In this document: piece after piece, positions 23,122 through 33,295 of the stretch
Layout: each line of letters opens with the position of its first letter
Position numbering within the stretch: position 1 is the first letter of the stretch
Assembly (NCBI GenBank): GCA_026770575.1
Contig: MU657177.1
Coordinates: forward strand, 104,516-168,515
Origin: Pelagophyceae sp. CCMP2097
Lineage: Eukaryota; Sar; Pelagophyceae
Length of the DNA: 64,000 nt
Direction of reading: 5' to 3'
Translations under genes and position numbers: made by a program
The notes under the pieces: model-generated
Database searches by the model: none
What the model saw: only the letters and a program-made list of their open reading frames with translations
What the model was told of the DNA's origin: nothing

Positions 23122-23639
23122 CTAGAGATCACCGTCCCGGCGCCCCGGCGACGACGGGGGCCGCGCGTCGACGAAAGAATGTTCCCGGGCGCCCGCTGGG
23201 TCCTAGACGCGCCTGCTCCAGCGCGCGAGGCGCGCGCCCTGCATGACCCCACCCGCGCGCATCGTGGCCCGGAAGCGTGCCTCGACGAGGTCGGGTCACG
23301 GGGTCGGCTCGACGCGTACGGACGACGGAAGGATCTTCGGCGAGGATCTTCGAGTTTTGAACCACCGTTCTAATCCAGGGCGTATCGAGCATGCGTGCGA
23401 GCCCGTGTTGAGCGGCGGTCTCGAGCAAGGTCTACTAATTAACGGGGTTCAGGATTTGGGCATGCTTCATGCCCAGGGGACAGCGTAGTTGTGGTAGCAG
23501 GGTAGGGGTTGTGGTAGCGGGGTCGGCGGCCGGCCTTTTGCGGCGGGCGCGCGGCTTCTCAGCGGTGCCCGAGGGGGCACCGCCGGCGCGCACGGCGGGC
23601 GTCGCGAAGGGCGCGAGGCGGCCGTGCCGTGCGAAAGCG

Positions 23640-25867
23640 CTAGCGCACGGCCATGCGGACGTCGCGGCGCGCCGCGCCGCCGAGCGCGCCGAGGGCTCGG
23701 CGCTTGTCCGTGGCGTCTGCGACCTCTGAGACGATGCCCAGACAATGGGACGGCGCCTTGGCGTACGCGTCGCCGAAGAGCGGGAACGCGCGAATGTAGT
23801 TCAAAAACTTGCGTCCATGCTTCGTGTAATTGTACACAATCGCCTCGGCCGGCCGGCCCGCCTTGATCTCGCTGACCATGATGTTGATGGCGGCAAAGTC
23901 CGTGTCCGGGCCTTGGATGCACTTGAGCGTATGGCCGATGCAATCGTACTTTGCCGAAAAGCCGCACTGGTCCAACCAGGCGCGGTTCACGTCCACAATC
24001 GCAAAGGGCGCCTTGCCCGACGTCACCACTCTCGCTTCGTAGTGCGACTCGAACGTCGAATCTGAAAGCGTGTGCGGGATGGTCGCAAGCCACGGTAAAG
24101 GCAGAGTCGCTTCGACTTCTTGCATTGCGTTGATCACGTCAAACGTCATCTCCACCTCTAAAAGCTTGCACGACCCGGAAACGAACTTTGCTACCAAAAG
24201 GCCTTGTTCGCCTGCCTCGTGCACGGCCCCGAAGTGGACAGCGTCGATAGTCCGCATCTCCCAATGCATGCCCACGCAGTCGTTGCCGCCGTAAGTGGCC
24301 ACGCAGGCGGCGTCGTCCGACGCGTCCACAGATGCTAAAGTCGCCGAGAAGGCGTAGCGCGGGATTTTCGCCTGAGCTCCGTACAAAGCGGATGCGCCGC
24401 CCACGCGCCGCGCAATCGACTGGAAGAAGACGGCGCAGCTGGCGCAGTCGTCGACCATGCCCGCGGCGCCCGTCGTGACGCGCCGAGAGTCGAGAATTTC
24501 GGCGGGCGAGAAGTAGCGGTGCGGCGTCCGCGGTTGGATCAAACGAAAGCCGTCTGCCAGGATCATCGCCCACGGCGCCACGTCCAGCTCGGGCTTGGAC
24601 CGCAGCTCGCCGAACTTGAGGACGGTAGCGCGCCGGCGCCGGCCCAGGTCCTGCGTCGCCAGCTCCGCTGAGTGGATGGTTCGTTGCCGGTCCGCTAAGC
24701 GCGCCGTGAGCGCATCTACCTTGAACAGCAAGTCGGCCAGAGCCTCCTTCTTGCGCTGCCGCATGTTGCGCGCGTGCTCGCGGTTGCGCTCGCGGTCGTC
24801 GCAGCCTTCGCGCTTGGGGACCTTGACGCGAGTCTCGTCGTCCGACCGCGGCGACGCGGGAACGTCCGCCGCAACGGCCGGCAACGCGGGCCGCATCGGC
24901 GCGTCGGCCTCGGGCCGGCTTACCTCGGGCTTGACGTCGACGCTGACGTCGACGCTGACGTTGACGGCGCCGTCGGGCGCGGTCCAGAACTCGTGCGGTG
25001 CCGCATGTTGCGAGAACCACGCCGGCCGCTCTTCGGAATCGCCGCTGTCCGAGCCGTCGGCGGAATTGCTGCTGTTCGTGCGCGAGCTGCTGTCGTTGCT
25101 GCCCGTGGTGCGCGAGGCGCTCTCGCTCCGGCCGTTTTGTCGCGGCGAGTCGACGCGCGCGTCTTCGTTGCCGTCCTCGGATCGTCGCCGCTGGCGCACG
25201 GCGGCGTCGTCGTCGAGGCGCTCGGCGGAGAGGCGGTCGCCGCGGAAGTTAACGACTTCGTAATTCGCTTCTTCCAAGCCGAACACCCCGTTCGGCAGGT
25301 CCTACAACAGATGCGTCCTGAGGCGATCCACACGGCGTCACCGCCCCCCCCCCCGCGGACATTCCCCCCGCTTGATCAAGAAAAAGTTCCCCTGGTCGCG
25401 CAGCTTCAACGCACGTCGCCTTCATTCGCGTCGAAGAGATCTTCGTCGTCGTCCAGGCCTTCTGCGTCGTAGAGGCCGGCATCGTAGCCGCTGCCGGACT
25501 CGTTGAAGTTTGAACCCGAATCGTTGTAATTTGAACCCGAATCATTGTACCCGGAAGTCGAAGACGCAGAGCCGTCCGACCCAACGTCAAAGAGAGACGC
25601 GATCTCGCCTGCGGAGCGAAAGGTGAGAAGCGGCGCTGAGGTCTTGAAAGCGTCGCGAGGCTCGAAAGAGAAACTCGAGAGAAAGGAACTCTCGACACCC
25701 GCGCTCTGTGTCAGAACTCTTCGATGAAGTCCCGCCTCGAATCGGACTTTGCGGGCCCCGCTCGCCCGCGCGGGTTTGCGGGTCCGCGCCGCCGCCGCGG
25801 GCGATTGGGGGCGTTTGAGATTTCGACACCCTGACACCTTCTTGGGTTTCTCCCCGCACTGGACCAT
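23640..25867 (-). CDS. bZIP transcription factor with C-terminal PAS/LOV-like domain
   Basis: Exons 25415-25867 and 23640-25301, intron 25302-25414 with a C-run. The N-terminus is Ser/Asp-rich with three near-repeats of NDSGSNY-type residues. A basic region (RERNREHARNMRQRKKEAL) runs into heptads of Leu/Val, a bZIP. A long stramenopile-type central region follows (MTFDVINAMQEVEATLPLP). Near the C-terminus is a PAS fold: FAIVDVNRAWLDQCGFS, GHTLKCIQGPDTD, EAIVYNYTKHGRKFLNYIRAFPLF. The last resembles the LOV core of aureochromes (GRNCRFLQGP), but the flavin-adduct Cys position is Leu here. So it is best called a bZIP-PAS factor; blue-light photochemistry is not supported. Start at 25867 is the first ATG in frame. 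Confidence 0.85.
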
Positions 25868-26736
25868 CAACGGTTTCCCCGAGCCGAAGACGGCGGGGCT
25901 ACTTTTGCGGGGCCCGCGGAACCGGGGCCGCCGGGCGCCCCGTCGGGGCGCCCCCGCGCCGTCACACTTCGCTCCTTCAAAAAAGAGGAATCAGAAGCGC
26001 ACCGAGCTCGCGCGTCGAAAATTGCGGCGAGGCGCTGTAGACCGCCGCTTGCTGCTGCGCGGGGGCGCCGCCTAGCGCGCAGGCGTCGGGCGACCGCGAA
26101 ACGGGCGCGCCGGGGCGGCCCCCGGCGCCGAGGGCGACTTGGGCGATGTGCCGCATTTTCCAGCCCGCGGGCGCCCGCGCTCTCTTTTCGCCACCTGCTG
26201 CACGGCGGTCCGCGGCCACGCACCGGTCGGCGGCGCGTGCGGGCTTGGGCCTCGGTCGACCACGGGCATTCCAAAGGTTTTGTCCCAAGATGGACTGGAG
26301 TGTTTTGTAAAGCTCGTTGACCTTCGTTTTACAAAGTCAAGTTACCTTCTTCCGACCTTCTTCGGTGTCGCGCGCGATACCCCGACGGCCGGTTTCAAGA
26401 GAGCGCGGGTGGCCTCGGGCGGCGATGCGTCGAGCGTGCTTCGGTCGCAAAAACGCGCCGCTCGAAGCGCTCGGCGGCGCCGTACCGGGCGAAAAGGCCT
26501 CTGGTGGGAAATCCGGGCGTGGGACTTGATCCCGTCGTGTGTGTGTTTACGCGTAATTACTGCATTTGCTGTTCAACCAAATGCTGTTCAACTTTGTACT
26601 TGCATGGGGATAGCCGTTGGGGAAGTTCCGCGTTGACATCTCGAGCTGACACGCCTCGCGAGGCCAGCCGCTCCGAGGCGGCGGAGATGGGGGTTGCGAG
26701 TCAAAAGGCTGTTTAAGTTGCGCATCGGGCCGGGCG
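25868..26736. other. No confident gene; one weak minus-strand ORF
   Basis: A minus-strand ORF (25977-26288) encodes a short Ala/Arg-rich peptide with GWKMRHIAQVALGAGG; it may be an exon but I recognise nothing. The rest is mixed-composition DNA without clear coding signal. Confidence 0.3.
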
Positions 26737-29006
26737 CTAGTGTCTGCGCGTAACGACCTTGGAAGCCAACGTGACGAGCGCGCTGCGGGCGTCTGACGGA
26801 GGGAGGCCGCGAAGCACCTAGACGGCTGTCGAGCGGCGCCGGAAGCAGGCACGCGAAGCTCCGGAAGGCACGCGACGATGGCCACGACTCGGGGCTGCGG
26901 CGTCTCTGTGGCGTCTCTGGCGCCGCTCCCTTTCGCCGCGTCGATCGGTCCGGGTTTGCCACGATGCGGGCGCGGCTTTGCACGGCTTCTGCCGCGAGCT
27001 CGGCCTGGAGGTATGCGAGCTCGCGCGCGCGCTCGACGCCGTTTGAATTTTTGACCATGTCGAGCGCCGCGTCGACGTCCCCGGGCTGGCAAAACTTGCG
27101 CGCGATCAGAGGGCGCAGCTCGGGCACCTAGAGCGGGTGGTCTGCACTGTCTCTCGCCTGGGGATCACGGTCTCAGAGGCCGCTCATCCGTCTTGGCCCC
27201 TCTGAAGCCGCTCGCATCTTGGCGCCGCAGAGGCCGCCCGTGGCTCCGTCTTGGCCCCTCTGGCCGCTCGCGACTCCGTCCCTGCTGCGACGGCCCGGGT
27301 TCTCAACGCTTTCTCAACGGACGCGGGCGCGCGCCTCGTGGGCCGCGAGCAACGTCGGGGCCGTCACGATGCCTAGAGTCGGACGTTCTCGGAGAAGGAG
27401 TTCTCGGAGAACGACTTCTCGGAGAACGACTTCTCGGAGAAGGATGCCGCGCACCCTGGCGGAGGTCGGCGAGTGCGGGCTTGCCGAGCGAGGCCTCGCT
27501 GCCCTCGAAATCCAAGACATCGTCAACGAGCTGAAAAGCGAGTCCGACGTGGCGTCCAAACCGAAATGCCGCGTCGCAAGTATCCGTGTTATGTTCCGCC
27601 AGCATCGCCGCCGCGCGGCACGAGTTGGCCTACGTTTGGGCGCTCGGGGGAGAAGCGCCGTGGGGACCACTGACCATGAGCGAGCCAGTCTTGTAAAAGT
27701 TCTTCGCGAGGTAGGCTTCCAGGACCGGGTCGCCGACGTCGGCAGAAATGGGCTGCTCCACCGCCGGTCCTAGAGAGCGGCGTCGCGGCTTGCACAGCCG
27801 CCGCGGTCGAGCCGTCGAAGGAGCCCCGCATCTGCGGACTCGCCCGCGTCCAATGACTCAACTCACGCATCTGCATGATTTCCCCTCGGACCAAGTGTTC
27901 AATCACGGTCGAGATCAGCTCGATGACGTCCAAGTTGCGCAGCCGAGCGAGGCCGACGCAGGCGCGCGAGAGCAAAAAGTCGCCCGCCAAGATGGCGACC
28001 TTGTCGCCGAACGCGGCGTTGGCCGAGGCGCGGCCCCGCCGCGTGCTGGCCATGTCGATGACCTAATTGCGTCCGTCGGGATGCGGCCAAAGACGCTGCG
28101 GAACCTCGCAAGTACGACCCTCTTTGGTAGACGGCACAGCCAGTTTGCAAAGAGGACGCGGCTTTGGCGCGTCGTCGTGGAAGAGCGAGGCGGTGTGGAT
28201 CATCTCGACGATTTCCGCGAGTCTGGTCTGCGACGGCAGGATCTCGCCGGAGCAGGCTTTCGCCGTGAGAAGCACCTAGCGCCAGTGGTCCCAAAGGCAG
28301 ACGGGCGCCAGTGACAGGCCATCGCCCGGGACGGCCGCGACGTCCCGGCTCTCGGACGGCCCCTCTGCGTCGCTCTCCGCCGTGCGGTGCGGCGTTGCAG
28401 TGCGGTGCGGCGTTGCCGGACGCCGCAGGCACCATCGTCGCTCGGAATTTTTTACCGCTGTCTCCTTCAAAAAAGTACTTGGCCGCCGCCGTGAGCAGCG
28501 CGTTGTCGGATTGGACGAGGCCGCGCACGCCGACGTCGAGATTCTCGATCTCGGAACCAACGAGGATGAACGGGTCCACGTGACCAAAGCCCTCAAACGG
28601 AGACACGGCCATTCTGGACATGCGCAGCTCTTTACGCAGCTCCTCCGCCGTCGGCGACCACGCCGCAGTAGACAGGCACGCCCTAAGCGTCCAAGGTTGA
28701 CCACGGCCACCCCACGGGAGACGGCGCAATGAGCGCTCTCGCTTGCAACGTTGCAACTCCGTGCCTCGTGTCTTTCGATGTGCCCTGCCTCGCCGTGCTT
28801 CGGCGTGCCTCGCCGGCACGGCGTCTCTCGCGGCTTCTCGCCGAAGGCTCGGCGAAGTTAAGCGAAGGGCCTACTCACGGCGCGTCGTCTGCTACGCTGC
28901 TGATCTGTCTTCGGATCTCATTCACCACGATTTCCGACGCCTGCGAGGAATATGCCCGAGCGCGGGCCGGCCTCAGGCCCAGCGGCAGCCGCCGGAGGCA
29001 CCGCAT
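26737..29006 (-). CDS. Long-chain polyprenyl diphosphate synthase (solanesyl/decaprenyl type)
   Basis: Makes the isoprenoid tail of ubiquinone or plastoquinone. Exons: 28433 to about 28621, 28171-28275, 27867-28062, 27675-27769, 27455-27629, 27335-27372, 26963-27127, 26737-26817. First Asp-rich motif is rebuilt over an intron as FHDDVIDMASTRRG; the second is QLVDDVLDFEGSEASLGKP. Also FRATMVLLTAKAC, YKTGSLM, PTLLAAHEVPELRPLI and a C-terminal LRGLPPSDARSALVTLA. Introns 28063-28170 and 27128-27334 begin with GC instead of GT; protein continuity requires them. The N-terminus is tentative: an upstream block from Met 29006 (MRCLRRLPLGLRPARARAYSS) looks like a mitochondrial presequence and would place the enzyme in ubiquinone synthesis. 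Confidence 0.9.
27386..27445. repeat. 15-bp unit repeated four times, filling an intron
   Basis: ttctcggagaa plus four bases is repeated four times without interruption and makes up 60 of the 82 bases of intron 27373-27454 in the polyprenyl synthase gene. Each unit is itself a near-palindrome. Confidence 0.85.
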
Positions 29007-29144
29007 ACCTCTCCGACGGAGGAAAGCGAAAGGTCCTTGAGAAGTGAATTGAGAAGTGTCTGATTTGCAGTCTGAGCTTCCATAAACACACACACACACA
29101 CTCCACGGAGTCAGCAATCGTCGGAAGGGCCGCGCATCGCCATC
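29007..29144. promoter_or_regulatory. Candidate shared promoter region between divergent genes
   Basis: 138 bp separate the putative Met of the polyprenyl synthase presequence (minus) and the DUF1279 start (plus). It contains a (CA)n tract at about 29084-29102. No TATA-like element is clear. The call depends on the tentative 29006 start. Confidence 0.3.
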
Positions 29145-30245
29145 ATGCCGTCGCGCCTGCTCTGCGCGTTGGCCTGGACGCTCGCCGCGGCGCTCCATGC
29201 GCCGCGGCCCGGCGCGCTCAGGCGCTGCCGACCAAAGGGTGTCGCTGGCAGGGTTTGAAGCTGCGTCCCTCTAACGCCTTTGGATGCGAAACCCACCTCG
29301 CGGGGAACCTCCCCAAAGGTCTCACGGAAAGCTGGCGTTCTGAAAGGCGCCCCGACGCAAAGGCGCGCTTCAATCGCCGGCGGGGCGTTGTGGGGGTCGC
29401 CGAGGGCTCAAAGGCTGATGCGCGCCACCGCCGCCGCCGCCGCCGCTGATGGACCCTCGGAGCTCCCGAAGACGCATTAACATTCCGTGACCCTCGCTTT
29501 CCGGCGCCGATTCCGTGACCCTCGCAGGCGCCGCTCCGCGCGGTGGACTCTGAAACGGACGTGGCCGTGTCCGTCGAGCCCGCCACCGCCAACGCCACCG
29601 CCACCGCCGTCGCCAACGCCACCGAAATCGAGCTCGGCCAGCTGGACCAGTGGCTCGTCAACTGGGGCCTCAAGGAGGACCCGCGCGTGCCCGAGGAGCT
29701 CCGACTGACGCCCATCCAGCGCATCAAGAGCTCCGGCCGTGCCGGCGTGTCGGCGTACGCGTTGACCGAGGGCGTCTTCTGGCTCTCCAGTGAGTCCCAT
29801 GCTCTCGTGGTGTACACTGGCTCGCCGTTCGTCTTGAGACGCTGTCGTGCAAAGCCATTCGATCCCGTGTCGTGTCGTCCCTTTTGTCCGACGCGCTTTG
29901 GTAGGCGTGCCTTTGGCGCTCGCCGCGATCCGTTACGAAACCGGCGCGCTGCCGGACGTGGCCACGACCGAGGGCCAGACGGCGGTGGCGGAGTACGTCG
30001 TCGCGTTTACGACGTTTGCACGCGTGTGCGTCTCCGGCGTCTGCAAGCGGGGCATCTGCGGTATTGGGCGCCGCGGAGTGCGCCTCTTTTGAAACGGCAC
30101 GTCACGCTGCCCAAAACGTAGGCTCGTGCCCGCGCGCATCGCGCTGGCGCTGGCGCTTGCTCCTTGGTGTGATCGAAACATCATTCAAAAGTTCTTCCCC
30201 GCGTTGCCGACGCCCCCCGCGGGACCCGACGCGGGCGCCGAATAA
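29145..30245 (+). CDS. DUF1279/FAM210-like membrane protein with N-terminal targeting peptide
   Basis: Exons 29145-29252, 29528-29789, 29905-30025 and 30122-30245 are all phase-consistent (204 aa). Residues 1-25 form a hydrophobic signal-like segment followed by Arg-rich sequence (ALHAPRPGALRR), compatible with import into an organelle. The DUF1279 core is RIKSSGRAGVSAYALTEGVFW, a helix spliced to VPLALAAIRYETG, then AFTTFARV joined to LVPARIALALALAPWCDRNI. FAM210/DUF1279 proteins are organellar membrane proteins of poorly defined role. Divergent from the polyprenyl synthase gene. Confidence 0.78.
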
Positions 30246-30337
30246 TCCTTTGGGCGGCCGTATTATAAAGAGTGTCGCGCCGGACGCAGGGTCTCCGGTG
30301 ACGGGCAAAGACGAGAGCGTTTCGGTCGACGGGACGG

Positions 30338-31801
30338 CTACACACTGCTGTGCACGTACGTACCGAGCATGCCACGGAGGCCGCCGACAAAGGCCTCGAG
30401 GTACTCCACGCGCCTAGAGTCACCGTCCCTTGGAGCGTTCCGAGCACGGCGCGTCAGAGGAGACGCGGTCGTTGGTGCGTCAGACGCGGTCGTTTGCAGC
30501 CGGAGCTTCGCGTTGCCCTCTTCGAGCGTCGCGTTGGCCTCTTCGAGATCCGAAATGCGACGCGTCTGGTCGCACGCGTCCGCATCGGACACGCGTCGCG
30601 TGGCATTCGAAACGGGCGCGCCTCGCGGGGGCGCAGCGGGCGCTCCCTGCGCGGCCGCCGGCGCCCGCGGCAACCGCGCGCCAGACGCCGCCGCCGCCGC
30701 GTCGACCATCGGGTTGCTCGACGTCTGCAAACCTACGCGGGCGGCGCTCCTCGGAGAGGCCGCGGGAAGCCTTGGGGCGCCGCCCATTGGAAGAGCGACT
30801 TGGTATGTTGCGAGAGGGCCTCGCACGCACCGTCCTCAGAGTCGTCGCTCGAATTGCTGTCGAGGGACGCCCGCGAAAACGAGGCCGGGTCGGAGCCGCG
30901 GCGTGGCGGCGCGATCTCCTTTCGCGCAAAGGCTAAAGGTGATATGCGCGAAAGCGCACTCGCCGCGTCGTACGGGCACGCCGCACGAGGCGGGTTCGCC
31001 GCCGCGCGCTGCGGCGGCGCCTCGTCCGGCACACCGTGCGCAGCGCGTTGAGGCGACTCCAGCTCCGGCTCGGCAGCGTGCCAAGGCCTCCAAGATTTGC
31101 CCGCGCCGAGAGCCTGTGCCGAGCAAGGCGCCGCCGGCGCGGGCGCGTGCCGCGCGGCGTCGACGTATGTGTCACCGCTCACGCCCGCCGCAGACGCCAG
31201 CGCCGCAGACGTCAGCGCCGCAGACGCCAGCGCCGCGGCCGCCGCCGCCGGGCCCTCGGCAGCGACGCCCGCAGCGCCCATGTGGATGCCCTCGACAAGC
31301 GCCTCGGCGGCCTGCACCTTCCTCCGCGTCGGCGCGCGCCGCTTCTGCGGGATGCTCGCGCGGCCGAGCGATGCGGCCTATACACTATCTTAGAGCCGCG
31401 CAGCCACCACCTCAGAGCCATCCAGGCGTCGTCCGGCGCCTCCTGCTGCGCAGACGCGAGTTCCCCCGGATCCCCGACGTCTCCCCTCGCAGAGCCTTTC
31501 GAGGGCGAGCCGCGAGCAGCGAGTGTTCGTTGGTTTGAAGTCGGACACGCACCGGCTGTGAATCGGTGCAACCTTCGTTTCGAGCGGCGTGTGGCGCGTC
31601 CGGCGCGTCGTCGCCGGCGGGTTGGTCCATGGCCGCGGCGCCGTCGGCCGCGGCGCCGGCGACGGGCGGGTGGCCGGCGGGCGACCGATGGGCTGATGGG
31701 CGGCGTGCGATTGCCCCACCGCCCTTATCCATGCTCAGCATCGCGATGCGCTCCGCTATAGACGGCATGCTCCGCGGGCGCGAACGCGCGGGCCGCGCCA
31801 C
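30338..31801 (-). CDS. Hypothetical Ala-rich protein with short coiled coil
   Basis: Minus-strand coding-like blocks: 31412-31801 (MARPARSRPRSMPSIAERIAMLS...), then a block around 30733-31317 (Ala-rich runs, SRASLDSNSSDDSEDGACEAL), then 30338-30826 ending in a predicted coiled coil (RR-I-S-D-L-E-E-A-N-A-T-L-E-E heptads) and VEYLEAFVGGLRGMLG. No family recognised. Exon joints not resolved. Low complexity makes coding status uncertain for the middle block. Confidence 0.4.
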
Positions 31802-31968
31802 GGTCGGACCTTGGGGGTTAACGCACCAGGGACCAGGAAAGGGTCCACTGTCCCCAGGAAAGGGTCCACCGTTAGATTTTTCCTCGTCAACTCAACTGAA
31901 TCAAACCCTTTTCCCCAATACTTGCACTCTGGAGGGGCGCTCTGGAGGGGCGCTCAGGGGCGAGAAAA

Positions 31969-32673
31969 TCACTTGATCCAAGGGGCGGGTTTTGGGCCGC
32001 AGGGCGCTTCCAGAGTGGTCGCGGGGTGCCCCCGGGGTGTCCCGAGGGGCGCGGCATCACGAGGACTCGAGGTTGGGCGGAAGGGGGTCGATTTTGACTT
32101 TACATGGGATTTGGTTACTATGTCAAAAGGTTCGGCTCTAGAGTTTTCCTCTTGGAGTCGGAAATTGGAAGATGCTCGGCGCTGGTGAGGCCGCGCACGG
32201 CGCGGCCTCCTCGGGCCTGGCTTCTGGGGCGCGCGGAGCGGGCGCGGCGATCTCGGGGCAAGCTGCGGCCCGACGTTCGACGCCGCGGCCTCCGCTCGTC
32301 CCGAGTCCGCAGCATCCTCCTCCCGCGCCTCGTCTTCGTCAGACGCAAAACCGGCCGAGGACGCATCCTGGCCGTTAGCCAGCAGCACGATGTGCGTCTT
32401 GCGCCGCGCACCAAGCGTCATATTGTCCAAATGGAAACCGCGCGTCTCTAAGAACCGCGTTTTGGATCGAATCCAAGCCGCATCGACGCCGGCGCGGCTC
32501 GCGAGACGATCAATATCGTACCACGAACCCTCTTTCGACATGTATCGCCGCAGCGCGGCCGCGCAGGCGTCGTCGCCGACCATCTTCGCGGCTGCCGAGG
32601 GACGTACCATGCCAATACGCCGCCGACCGAGTTCAAGCCGCCGAACCTGCGTGCGCGGGTCCCACAGTAGCAT
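31969..32673 (-). CDS. Hypothetical protein, possibly the last exon of a longer gene
   Basis: From the ATG at 32673 the frame reads MLLWDPRTQVRRLELG, then a helical region SAAAKMVGDDACAAALRRYM and DIDRLASRAGVDAAWIRSKT, which looks like a small winged-helix or helical domain. A hydrophilic tail follows with an acidic patch (SDEDEAREEDAADSG) and basic Arg/Pro-rich end. No family recognised. Confidence 0.4.
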   Translation of the reverse strand: MLLWDPRTQVRRLELGRRRIGMVRPSAAAKMVGDDACAAALRRYMSKEGSWYDIDRLASRAGVDAAWIRSKTRFLETRGFHLDNMTLGARRKTHIVLLANGQDASSAGFASDEDEAREEDAADSGRAEAAASNVGPQLAPRSPRPLRAPQKPGPRRPRRARPHQRRASSNFRLQEENSRAEPFDIVTKSHVKSKSTPFRPTSSPRDAAPLGTPRGHPATTLEAPCGPKPAPWIK

Positions 32674-32956
32674 GTTTGGTATGGTAAAGCAGAGTTTCCC
32701 CCGTGTTTCGAACAGAGCGCGGTGGTCATCACCCGCGAAAGAAAAAAAACTCACACAAAGATGCCCGGCGGCGAGACAAATCCCAGGTCCAACTCTGCGC
32801 CACTTCGTGGGCGGCCCGGGGCACACCCACCCTCGAGGGCCCAACCGTTTGCGCGCGACGCGACGCGCTCCTTGAGCGCGCAGCCAACGCGCACTTTGGG
32901 GTCGAGTTAACCTCCGCCAAAAAAGGCCTCACTTCTTTTCAGTTGCTACAAAGAGT

Positions 32957-33016
32957 AGGAATTCCTAGGAATTCCTACTAGGAATCCTACTAAGGATTCC
33001 TCGTAGGAATTCCTAG
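32957..33016. repeat. Cluster of GGAATTCCTA palindromes
   Basis: About 60 bases are built of overlapping copies and variants of the palindrome ggaattcc joined by tag/cta, capable of hairpin formation. The 32674-33295 stretch around it has no gene. Single copies of the same palindrome occur near 54022 and 54322. Confidence 0.75.
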
Positions 33017-33295
33017 CCTAGTAAGGGCCTTGGAAAGGACCTCTCGCATCCAAGCGGCGACCCGCGCGTCGTCTGCTCGACTCTGCTTCGCCGCACACCC
33101 GCGCCGGCACGCCATCATGCACCGTGCTGGGGTTGAAGCAAACGCAGAGAACCCCCCTCGGACCCCCCTTGCGATGCTCCCGCCGCCCGCATCGCCTCCC
33201 GGGCACGCCGCTAGAGGCGCGGTACCTGGTCGAGGGCCGACTCGCGTGGGACCACGGACAGTTTACTGCGTAGTAGAGTTTACCAGCGGGCGTCG

